Assembly (NCBI GenBank): GCA_963643465.1
Contig: CAVIJT010000015.1
Coordinates: 7,766-71,765 of the forward strand
Origin: CAG-411 sp963643465
GTDB taxonomy: Bacteria > Bacillota > Clostridia > Lachnospirales > Lachnospiraceae
Direction: 5' to 3'
DNA: 64,000 bases
Shown: piece after piece, positions 42,894-51,022 of the stretch
Layout: each line of letters opens with the position of its first letter
How positions within the stretch are numbered: position 1 is the first letter of the stretch
Program-made: the position numbers and the translations under genes
Notes under the pieces: generated by a model
Seen by the model: only the letters and a program-made list of their open reading frames with translations
The model's database searches: none
What the model was told of the DNA's origin: nothing

Positions 42894-44234
42894 TTATCCT
42901 ATCATAATTTTCTCAGCTGGTCTTTTAAGAGGTGCTTCTGGCTTTTCCTCCGCAAATACTAAAAGCAAAGATAATCCACCAATACGTCCACCATACATCA
43001 ATATAATAAGCACTACCTTTGTAAACATACTCGCCGTTTCTGTAAGTCCCAGCGACATTCCTGCCGTTCCTAATGCCGAACAAGTCTCAAACAATACCAC
43101 TGACATACTCACATCCTCCACTGCGCAAATGGCAAGCGTAGCCGCAAGCACTGCCGTTATATATACAAACACAATCACTGCTGCATGTTTCATCAAGTCT
43201 TTATTCAGTCTTCGTTTAAATACGGTAATATCACTGTGTCCTCGACTCATTCCCCAAACAGCCAACACCATAACTGCAACGGTAGTGGTCTTTATTCCAC
43301 CTGCAGTAGAACCGGGGCAACCACCAATCAACATCAAAATCATGGTAAGTAATCTTCCAGATTGCGACAGTTCATTTAAATCAAAGCCTGTAAAACCACC
43401 TGTCCTTGTAGTTACCGACATAAAAAAACTGGACAACACCTTTTCAGGCATAGTAAGCATAGCCAAATGTCCATTATATTCAAAAATGAAATATAACACC
43501 CATCCTCCCAAAATAAGCACAATGGTACTGGTAAGTGCCACTTTGGTATGAAGAGAATATTGTTTTACATGATGCTTATTGTGGAGTATATCCGTCCAAA
43601 CTTGAAATCCGATTCCACCCACAATAATAAGAATTGCAATAGGTATCATCAACGAAAAACGCTGCTCAAACAATGCAAGAGAAGAACCCGATTGATAGGT
43701 CCCCATCAAATCAAAACCTGCATTGCAAAACGCAGAAACAGAATGAAATATAGAATAATACAATCCCCGAACAAATCCCATCTTTGGAACAAAAGAAAAG
43801 GCAAGCACCAACGCACCTATAGCTTCACAAGAAAACGTAATCAAAGCAATCTTTTTCACGAGTACAATCATTCCACTAATTCGCATGTTTCCTGAAGATG
43901 CCATTAAAATTTTTCTCTCATGCAATCCCACACGTTTTCTGGTAAATACGGCAAACAGACTGATAATGGTCATAAATCCAAGCGCTCCCACCTGTACCAA
44001 CAGCAAAATAACCAATTGCCCAAACACCGACCAATGCTGAAAGGTGTCATATAGGGTAAGTCCAATTACACAGGTAGCACTGGTAGCTGTAAATAATGCC
44101 GTAAAAAGCGAAGTTCCATTCCCTTCTCCAGAAGATACCGGCAAGGCAAGTAACACCGTTCCTATGAAAATCACAAACAAAAAACTGAAAGCAATCAGTC
44201 TAGTTGCACTGATTTCTTCTATTTTCTTTAACAT
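42894..44234 (-). CDS. TrkH/KtrB-type potassium transporter subunit
   Basis: The 446-residue protein has four pore-like M1-P-M2 repeats. Selectivity-filter segments are seen at TATSATCVIGLT, SAFCNAGFDLMG, TRTGGFTGFDL and CSALGTAGMSLGL, each with the conserved Gly. A GGCPGSTAGGIKTTT loop is typical of the family. It forms the pore of the potassium uptake system with the RCK protein 75 bases downstream. AAGGAG precedes the ATG. Confidence 0.93.
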   Translation of the reverse strand: MLKKIEEISATRLIAFSFLFVIFIGTVLLALPVSSGEGNGTSLFTALFTATSATCVIGLTLYDTFQHWSVFGQLVILLLVQVGALGFMTIISLFAVFTRKRVGLHERKILMASSGNMRISGMIVLVKKIALITFSCEAIGALVLAFSFVPKMGFVRGLYYSIFHSVSAFCNAGFDLMGTYQSGSSLALFEQRFSLMIPIAILIIVGGIGFQVWTDILHNKHHVKQYSLHTKVALTSTIVLILGGWVLYFIFEYNGHLAMLTMPEKVLSSFFMSVTTRTGGFTGFDLNELSQSGRLLTMILMLIGGCPGSTAGGIKTTTVAVMVLAVWGMSRGHSDITVFKRRLNKDLMKHAAVIVFVYITAVLAATLAICAVEDVSMSVVLFETCSALGTAGMSLGLTETASMFTKVVLIILMYGGRIGGLSLLLVFAEEKPEAPLKRPAEKIMIG

Positions 44235-44272
44235 ATCTACTCCTTTTTGTTACACCTATATGTAACCGTGCA

Positions 44273-44366
44273 TCATAAGAAACACCCTTTGCCAGTTTCT
44301 CAGATTATGGCAGTGTCTATTAAATCTTCCTGCTAGCACAGGATTTTTCTCACTGCTAGCGTAAAC
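44273..44366 (+). repeat. Dispersed intergenic repeat, family A, copy 3
   Basis: The segment reads AAACACCCTTTGCCAGTTTC, TCAGATTATGGCAGTGTC, TTAAATCTTC, CTCACTGCTAGCGTAAA. It aligns with 31071-31160 throughout. Confidence 0.65.
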
Positions 44367-44417
44367 AATAGGGAGAACAAATCCTGTATGTTTTACAGTT
44401 CGTCTCCCTTACTTTGT

Positions 44418-44642
44418 TTAGACTTGGGTTTTCTCCATGCCTTCAAAAATTTCATCTATCTGGTCTTTGTAATAATCATTTATGTAAATCACACAAATTT
44501 CTTTCTTACCTCCGTGCTTTCCACGTTTTACAAGAGGTATCTTCTCCCAACGCTCCGAAAAAGATACCTGTTTATCCAACAAAACTTTTCGAAACTTCTT
44601 TCGTTCTTCTTCGCTGCTTGTACGAAAAATTTCGATATCCAT
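44418..44642 (-). CDS. Small charged protein of unknown function
   Basis: From the ATG at 44642 (GGAGG eight bases upstream) the protein has 74 residues. It has a charged helix (SSEEERKKFRKVLLDKQ), a basic loop (KRGKHGGKK) and a strand-helix end (EICVIYINDYYKDQIDEIF). I do not recognise it. It follows the CarD gene after 55 bases and closes the mfd-surA-like-carD string, so it is probably co-transcribed. Confidence 0.6.
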   Translation of the reverse strand: MDIEIFRTSSEEERKKFRKVLLDKQVSFSERWEKIPLVKRGKHGGKKEICVIYINDYYKDQIDEIFEGMEKTQV

Positions 44643-44697
44643 TCCTATCGCCTCCAAATTCTGTCCTTATTCCTATTTTCATATAGGGTATCACTAT

Positions 44698-45171
44698 CTA
44701 TTGTAACTGATTATCCAAAATCTGTCTAATGTCTTCTTGGGTTTTTTTCAAAACATATTCCAACTCTCCAGATAGATTTTCCCATATTTTTCCTGTTACA
44801 TCTTCTAACTGACTATCCATCCTGTCTTTATTTTTTAGGTAAAAAATTGCTCCATATGCCCATTTTTCAGGTTCTCCACTCTCCAATAACTCCTTTGCCT
44901 CTGCAACAGTAAGAGAGGTTTCTTCCACATTTTGCTTTCCATTAATTACCATGTTTTCTAACATTTCTTTTGCTTTTTCCTCTGTCATTGGCAATCGTAG
45001 CACTGTCTCATGATTCTCTACCGGAATATAAGATTTTTTACTTCGATCTCTGGCCGATTGCAGCACATAATACTCCATCTGCTGCTCTCGTCCTACAACC
45101 AGCTTTGTTACCTTTTCTACCATACATACTCCAAAGGTACTGCTCACAATATATTCCTTCTTTTCAAACAC
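44698..45171 (-). CDS. CarD-family transcription regulator, GTG start
   Basis: The protein has 157 residues from a GTG at 45171, chosen because AAAGGAAG lies eight bases before it; the longer frame to 45285 overlaps the upstream gene. The N-terminal CarD/CdnL/TRCF domain (1-55) reads FEKKEYIVSSTFGVCMVEKV with a VLQSARDRSKKSYIPVEN loop and should bind the RNA polymerase beta subunit. The C-terminus is helical and acidic. It is next but one to mfd, whose RNA-polymerase domain belongs to the same superfamily. Confidence 0.82.
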   Translation of the reverse strand: MFEKKEYIVSSTFGVCMVEKVTKLVVGREQQMEYYVLQSARDRSKKSYIPVENHETVLRLPMTEEKAKEMLENMVINGKQNVEETSLTVAEAKELLESGEPEKWAYGAIFYLKNKDRMDSQLEDVTGKIWENLSGELEYVLKKTQEDIRQILDNQLQ

Positions 45172-45199
45172 GATAAAACGCTTCCTTTCCCGTACTTCT

Positions 45200-45913
45200 T
45201 TAGTAATCCATTTGAATTTGATCCAGCAAGGTTTCACTAACCACAATTTCATACTTATTTTTCCACTGTTTATAGCTCTCTTCAAAGGCCTCTTGCTCTC
45301 GTTCTACCAAAATACGCTCTTTTTCTGCATCCGGGTCTTGAGCATCCGCCACTTCCTCGTCTGAAACTTTTGTATCAATCGTTCCACCAACCACATCATA
45401 CATTTTCTTTGCCAGCGCGTGTTCTTTATAAATTTTTTCCACCAATTTTTTTGTCAAATGATACTCTTTGGCACCTTTTGGTAATTCTTCTACAAAAACA
45501 TCTGCCTCCACAACTGCCTCATTGGTTTCTTCTTCAGTAAGAGAATACCCTTGATTTTCGGCTTCCTGACAAATGATTTTTATCTGTGCAATTTCTTTTA
45601 CCAACTCTTCTTTTGAATAATCTCCAATGGTTTCTCCATCTTTGTATTCATACTTCCAAACCTGACTTGTCATAGAGCCATCATAAGAGGATTTTAATTG
45701 GTACACATAAAATAAAATTTCATTTAAAGAAACTTCGTCCTCACCAACTGCCATCACACAAGTTTCCAACTGCATATCCTTTGTTTCAAAAACAGAATCC
45801 GCACCTTCCCCATACATCTTTGCATTTTCCACTGTTTGCTGTCCACCACAAGCAGTTATACCCAAAATAAGTACCGCTACCAAAGGCAATGCTAACCATT
45901 TCTTTCTTTTCAT
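45200..45913 (-). CDS. SurA-N/PrsA-like lipoprotein without a PPIase domain
   Basis: The 237-residue lipoprotein has a signal peptide and lipobox GITAC (Cys22). The rest looks like the chaperone part of SurA/PrsA proteins: VMAVGEDEVSLNEILFYVYQ, then helices with the QAENQGYSLTEEE-like turn. No parvulin domain follows. It would act at the outer face of the membrane on secreted proteins. It lies 20 bases after mfd with AGGAGGAG before the ATG. The reason for the mfd linkage is unknown but the order is familiar in Lachnospiraceae. Confidence 0.78.
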   Translation of the reverse strand: MKRKKWLALPLVAVLILGITACGGQQTVENAKMYGEGADSVFETKDMQLETCVMAVGEDEVSLNEILFYVYQLKSSYDGSMTSQVWKYEYKDGETIGDYSKEELVKEIAQIKIICQEAENQGYSLTEEETNEAVVEADVFVEELPKGAKEYHLTKKLVEKIYKEHALAKKMYDVVGGTIDTKVSDEEVADAQDPDAEKERILVEREQEAFEESYKQWKNKYEIVVSETLLDQIQMDY

Positions 45914-45933
45914 GATTCTCCTCCTACATTCTG

Positions 45934-48900
45934 TTATGGTTGAACCGACTGTTCAGCCATCAGAATCTCATACATATCTTCTAAAAATGTCTTTACATTT
46001 GGGAAAAACTGCTTTCCATCTTCTTTCCCCGGACGTTTCTGGGTACTCCATGTAAACCGAAAAACCGGAGGCGTTTGCGGCGCAAAGGAGAGCCTTCCCT
46101 TATATTTTTCCAGCAAATCCGGAATTCTCTCTACTTTAATTTTTGCATGTTCATACATAGTAAATTCCAATTCCTTTGCCTGCTTTTGTTTTACCTGCTC
46201 TATATACACCCGATGAGCCATCGCTTTTAATAATACTATATCTAACAGATTCTGTACAGCTTTTGGCAAATCTCCGAAACGATCTAACAACTCATCCTGC
46301 ATATCCTGCCATTCTTCCTGATTTTCTATGTCTGCAATTCTCTTGTACATTTCCAACTTCTGATATTCACTCTTAATGTATGTAGCCGGAATATAGGCAT
46401 CCACATTTACATCTACCGCAGTCTCAAAATCTGCCTCTATAGTTTCACCCTTACATTCTTTTACAGCCTCGTTAAGCATTTTACAATACAAATCGTAACC
46501 AATTGCCTCCATATGTCCATGCTGCTGCTCTCCTAAAAGACTTCCTGCTCCACGAATCTCAAGATCGGTCATAGCAATTTTAAATCCGGAACCAAGCTCT
46601 GTAAACTCTCGCATGGCCTGTAAACGTTTTTCTGCCACTTCCTTTAACACTTTATCCCGACGGTGCATCAAAAAGGCATAAGCGGTTCGATTGGAACGTC
46701 CCACTCGTCCACGCAACTGATACAACTGTGATAATCCCAGTTGGTCTGCATCATGCACCAAAAGGGTATTTACATTAGCAATATCCAAACCTGTTTCTAC
46801 AATTGTCGTGGAAACAAGCACATCTAACTCTCCACTAATAAACTGATACATGATTTTTTCTAATTCTCTGGAACTCATTTGTCCATGAGCATAACCCACC
46901 ACTGCATCTGGTACTAATTCCGCAATATGAGTTGCCACTTCCGGAATATGCTGTACCCTGTTATATACATAGAAAACCTGTCCGTTTCTGGCAAGTTCCC
47001 TGTGTATTGCCTCACGAATAATCTCATCGTTTTGCTCCACAATAAAGGTCTGAATCGGCATACGGTCCACAGGAGGCTCTTCCAGCACACTCATATCTCG
47101 AATTCCAATCAAACTCATGTGCAGCGTTCTTGGAATCGGCGTAGCAGAAAGGGTAAGCACATCCACATTTTCTTTCAACATCTTAATCTTTTCTTTGTGG
47201 GTCACACCAAAACGCTGTTCCTCATCCACAATGAGCAATCCCAAATTTTTATATACCACATCTTTCGATAATAAACGATGGGTTCCAATCACAATGTCTA
47301 ACTGACCTTTTTTCAAATCTGCCAACTCTTTTTTCTGCTGAGCTGGCGTACGAAAACGGGACAACATTCCAATCCGCATAGGAAAATCCTTCATTCTCTG
47401 AACAAAAGTATTATAGTGTTGTTGTGCCAATATAGTAGTAGGCACCAAAAAAGCTACCTGTTTTCCACTTTCTACCGCCTTAAAAGCAGCACGAATGGCT
47501 ATTTCTGTCTTACCAAATCCCACATCACCACAAATCAAACGGTCCATAATTTTGCTGCTTTCCATGTCCTGTTTGGTTGCTTCAATCGCTGACAACTGAT
47601 CATCCGTTTCCTCATAAGGAAACATCTCCTCAAATTCCTTCTGCCAGGTACTATCCTTTTCAAACTGGAATCCGGACTGCGCCTGTCTTTTGGCATACAA
47701 CTCCACCAATTCCTTCGCCACCTGTCGCACAGAAGACTGCACTTTGCTCTTCGTACGCTTCCACTCTGCGGAATTTAACTTGTTCATCTTTGGTTTCTTG
47801 CCGTCTCCATTGGAAAACTTCTGTAGCATATCAAGACCTGTGGCAAGTACATATAGATTTCCGCCATCTGCATATTCAATCTTTACATAATCTTTTACCA
47901 CTTTATCTACTGTAATTTTCTCAATTCCTTTGTAAATTCCAATCCCATGGTTCTCATGAATGACATAGTCCCCAATATTTAACTCCGTAAAATTTTGAAT
48001 GGATTTTCCTTCATACTGGGACTTTTTCTTTTTTCGCTTCTTCTGCCGCTCCCCAAAAATATCACTCTCGGACACCATAACCAATTTAATCAATGGATAG
48101 GTAAATCCCCGATGAAGGTTTCCATGAACAATCATAATCTCTCCGCCTGTAAGCTCTCTCTTCCAGTCATCATTATAAAACGCTGGCAGCTCATAGCTTT
48201 TCAAATCTTCACTCAGTCTTTTACATCTGGTAACGGAGCTTGAAAATAACGCAATACGATATCCTTTTTCCACCCAGCCAGACAAATCTTTTATCAAAGT
48301 CTCAAAGCTGTGGTGATAAGAAGGAATAGAAGTAACCATCAAATCTACTTTTGTCTGCACATGCCATTCTTTCGCCTTATAGTCAAGGGTACTAAGCAAT
48401 GCCGTTCTTTTTCCTGCCAATTTTGCCACAAGCTCGTCGTCCCCATAAATTACATTGGTCTGTGTAGGCAGCAAATAGCCTTTCTCCAATCGGTGCGACA
48501 TACTTTCGCGAAACTCTAAAGACACAACTTTTGCCCGCTCTTCTACACGAGCAGGCTCTTCCACAAAATAAATGGTTTTTTCTGGTGGAAAATAATCAAA
48601 AAAGCTCTCTGTCTCTTCAAAAAAGAAATCCATGGCACTTTCCAGCCCGGCATTTACACCGTATATCTGCAAATTTTCTATATACTCCTCCACAGAAGTT
48701 TTCAAACGATGTGCCTCTTCTGTCTTAAATTGCTTTCGCAAAATCTCAACCTGTTCTTCCATTTCTTTTCGCATATTAAAAATGCCCACGTTCATCTCAT
48801 CCTCAGAAACAACTACTTCTGTAGCCGGATAAATAGACAGACAGTCCACATTTTCAATAGAACGCTGACTCTCCACATCAAAAGAACGAATGGTGTCTAT

Positions 48901-49491
48901 TTCATCATCCCACAACTCAATTCGGTATGGCGTTTCCTCTGTCAACGGAAAAATATCCAAAATTCCTCCTCGCATGGCAAACTGCCCACTGGAATCCACC
49001 TGACTCACATGCTCATATCCCAAATGTACCAACCGTTTTTTCATCTGCTCTACATCTAATATATCTCCAAGAGAAACGATCATGCTTGCCTGTTTTAAAC
49101 GCTCCAATGGCAATAATTTATCTATACCACCATCCAATGTGGTAATGACACAGACAGGTTTTCCCTCCAGCAACTGTCTCAGTACCTGTAAACGCGCCCG
49201 AACAATGGCATTTCCCCTTACATCTGCATTATAAAAAATGGCATCTTTTGCCGGATACAAATATACATTTTTATCATACAATTTATAATCTTCATAAATC
49301 TCTTTTGCTTTTAACTCATTTTCTGCAATTACCACTTTATATAGATAGTCTTCTCCCAGCGCAGCTATCAAATGACTTTTTTGCGATTCCTGGCATCCAG
49401 TTACCTGCACCGGCATCTTTTGTTCCTTTATACTCTTTCGTATTTCCTCAAACTGCTGCAATTCTTCCAGCGGCTTCAGTATCGATTTCAT
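45934..49491 (-). CDS. mfd: Transcription-repair coupling factor
   Basis: The 1185-residue protein has all Mfd parts: a UvrB-like N-terminal region (1-350), the RNA-polymerase-interacting CarD-like domain near 500-570 (LNIGDYVIHENHGIGIYKGI), the helicase motor with Walker A GDVGFGKTE and DEEQRF (a DEEQ box), the LLGEQQHGHMEAIGYDLY relay region, and the C-terminal D7 domain. It removes stalled RNA polymerase at lesions and recruits UvrA. AGGAGG precedes the ATG. Confidence 0.97.
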   Translation of the reverse strand: MKSILKPLEELQQFEEIRKSIKEQKMPVQVTGCQESQKSHLIAALGEDYLYKVVIAENELKAKEIYEDYKLYDKNVYLYPAKDAIFYNADVRGNAIVRARLQVLRQLLEGKPVCVITTLDGGIDKLLPLERLKQASMIVSLGDILDVEQMKKRLVHLGYEHVSQVDSSGQFAMRGGILDIFPLTEETPYRIELWDDEIDTIRSFDVESQRSIENVDCLSIYPATEVVVSEDEMNVGIFNMRKEMEEQVEILRKQFKTEEAHRLKTSVEEYIENLQIYGVNAGLESAMDFFFEETESFFDYFPPEKTIYFVEEPARVEERAKVVSLEFRESMSHRLEKGYLLPTQTNVIYGDDELVAKLAGKRTALLSTLDYKAKEWHVQTKVDLMVTSIPSYHHSFETLIKDLSGWVEKGYRIALFSSSVTRCKRLSEDLKSYELPAFYNDDWKRELTGGEIMIVHGNLHRGFTYPLIKLVMVSESDIFGERQKKRKKKKSQYEGKSIQNFTELNIGDYVIHENHGIGIYKGIEKITVDKVVKDYVKIEYADGGNLYVLATGLDMLQKFSNGDGKKPKMNKLNSAEWKRTKSKVQSSVRQVAKELVELYAKRQAQSGFQFEKDSTWQKEFEEMFPYEETDDQLSAIEATKQDMESSKIMDRLICGDVGFGKTEIAIRAAFKAVESGKQVAFLVPTTILAQQHYNTFVQRMKDFPMRIGMLSRFRTPAQQKKELADLKKGQLDIVIGTHRLLSKDVVYKNLGLLIVDEEQRFGVTHKEKIKMLKENVDVLTLSATPIPRTLHMSLIGIRDMSVLEEPPVDRMPIQTFIVEQNDEIIREAIHRELARNGQVFYVYNRVQHIPEVATHIAELVPDAVVGYAHGQMSSRELEKIMYQFISGELDVLVSTTIVETGLDIANVNTLLVHDADQLGLSQLYQLRGRVGRSNRTAYAFLMHRRDKVLKEVAEKRLQAMREFTELGSGFKIAMTDLEIRGAGSLLGEQQHGHMEAIGYDLYCKMLNEAVKECKGETIEADFETAVDVNVDAYIPATYIKSEYQKLEMYKRIADIENQEEWQDMQDELLDRFGDLPKAVQNLLDIVLLKAMAHRVYIEQVKQKQAKELEFTMYEHAKIKVERIPDLLEKYKGRLSFAPQTPPVFRFTWSTQKRPGKEDGKQFFPNVKTFLEDMYEILMAEQSVQP

Positions 49492-49885
49492 GAACCAGAC
49501 CTCCTATCCAAACCATTGGTAAACATTTTCTCTTCACGTAAAATAAAGCAAAAGTCATTATATCAGAAAATCCCATTTTCTCCAAGTATACAACGAAAAA
49601 TCCCTGTTACAATGCTTACAATTCATTATAGTCTGTTTCTTCCTTTCCTATTCAAACAATCTAAAAGCAAACTGCCAAAATTCTCTGAAAAATACAAGAA
49701 ACGCACCCCCCAATAGAACAACCTAATTTGGGGTATGCTTATATATGATATAATGATAAACAGACCGAACAAGCTGACTTGTAACGGTTTAACTAAACAT
49801 GAATGAAAATTCATGATCTATTTCAAAAAACCTACGTTGCATGATGCACTGAGGTTTTTACATTTCTTTATAAGGGGGTTATATT
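49492..49885. other. Intergenic region between mfd and the Xer-type recombinase
   Basis: This 394-base gap between divergent genes holds a TATAAT at about 49750 on the plus strand with a weak -35, a small CATGAAT/ATTCATG palindrome near 49798-49815 and a terminator-like hairpin (49825-49859) directly before the recombinase. No gene is seen. Confidence 0.5.
49825..49859 (+). terminator. Terminator-like hairpin in the leader of the recombinase gene
   Basis: AAAAACCT pairs with AGGTTTTT around an inner TGC/GCA stem, ending in a T run 27 bases before the ATG. It may act as an attenuator. Confidence 0.5.
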
Positions 49886-50938
49886 ATGAATGGTAACACG
49901 CAACAACCATTTTTCTATGATGAAATGGTAAAAAAGTATCTGAAACACCTGGAAACTATGGACAGCAGTCCACACACCGTTCGCCATTACGGTACAACGC
50001 TCCGAGAATTTGGAACCTTTCTGGAAAAGAAAAAAGGAGCAGACATTCGATTGGGAGATATTCGATTACAGGACCTTTCTTCCTATCTGGCTTACAAAAA
50101 GGAACAGGGCACCTGTGGAAGAACCAGACGAAATTATATTATCACTTTTCGCTCTTTCTGGAAATATCTTGTACGCCACAATTATACTACCGAAAATCCA
50201 TCTGCACAGTTAGAAGATATTCATGTAGAAAAGAAGGAACGAATTTATTTAACAGTGTCAGAAATGCAACAATTTTTAAATGTCATTGACCGTCCTATCA
50301 TTTATGCAGCCTGCTCTACCATCTGTTACAGCGGACTTCGAATTTCCGAGTTATGCCAAATGAAATTAAAAGATGTAAACTTTACTAGAAACGTCATTCA
50401 TGTTGTATGCGGAAAAGGTAAAAAAGACCGCATTATTCCACTGAATGCAGAGTTAAAACAAATCTTGGAAAATTATATCCGGTATGACCGAAATCCCAAC
50501 TCCAAATATCTGTTTTCCTCTGCCACATCCGGACGACTAAGTCCCCAATACCTAAATCAAATGATACATCAATACGCAAAAAAAGCTGGTGTAAACCCCA
50601 AAATATCCGCCCATTGTCTGCGACACAGTTTTGCCTCTGCCCTAGTAGCAAAAGGTGCTCCCATCACTTCTATTCAAAGACTTTTAGGCCACACAGACTT
50701 AAAAACAACCAACATCTATATGCACGTGGACCAAAAAGAATTAACGCGCACCGTAAATCTCCTTGCTCCCTCCGCTGAAATGTCTTTGTCTGATTTGGCA
50801 ATTCAAAATTTACTAAATCAATTTCCAGATAACAATAAAAATTCAAATAACACGCAAGACTTTCCACCAATAATGTCTGACTTGAAAGAAAAACTCTCTG
50901 CTCTCTACTATGCGTATTTAACAAATCCAAAACCATAA
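49886..50938 (+). CDS. Tyrosine recombinase, XerC/XerD-like
   Basis: The 350-residue protein has the N-terminal SAM-like core-binding domain (10-105) and the catalytic domain with Arg152 (SGLRISEL), Lys177 (CGKGKKDR), His243 and Arg246 (HCLRHSF), His269 (LLGHTD) and Tyr278. The C-terminus extends about 60 residues beyond the Tyr, longer than XerC/D. AAGGGGG precedes the ATG. It stands alone, with no attachment site, integron or phage genes nearby, so either chromosome dimer resolution or an orphan mobile-element recombinase is possible. Confidence 0.88.
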   Translation: MNGNTQQPFFYDEMVKKYLKHLETMDSSPHTVRHYGTTLREFGTFLEKKKGADIRLGDIRLQDLSSYLAYKKEQGTCGRTRRNYIITFRSFWKYLVRHNYTTENPSAQLEDIHVEKKERIYLTVSEMQQFLNVIDRPIIYAACSTICYSGLRISELCQMKLKDVNFTRNVIHVVCGKGKKDRIIPLNAELKQILENYIRYDRNPNSKYLFSSATSGRLSPQYLNQMIHQYAKKAGVNPKISAHCLRHSFASALVAKGAPITSIQRLLGHTDLKTTNIYMHVDQKELTRTVNLLAPSAEMSLSDLAIQNLLNQFPDNNKNSNNTQDFPPIMSDLKEKLSALYYAYLTNPKP

Positions 50939-50945
50939 GTAGCAT

Positions 50946-50988
50946 AAAAGAGGTGATGCCGCACGCATGAGCGACATCACCTCTTTTT
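50946..50988. terminator. Terminator between the recombinase and the large Ig-like protein gene
   Basis: AAAAGAGGTGATG pairs with CATCACCTCTTTT around a GC-rich loop and has T runs in both directions between convergent genes. Confidence 0.85.
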
Positions 50989-51022
50989 GACATTGTATTA
51001 CTAACAATACTGAAAAATTCTC

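Noticed and set aside
42724..43551. 275-codon plus-strand frame opposite the TrkH gene
   Set aside because: It is Thr/Pro/Ile-rich antisense of a membrane-protein gene and lacks a start site.
44372..44411. Terminator after the small charged protein gene
   Set aside because: GGGAGA and TCTCCC can pair around an inner stem, but no T run follows on the minus strand.
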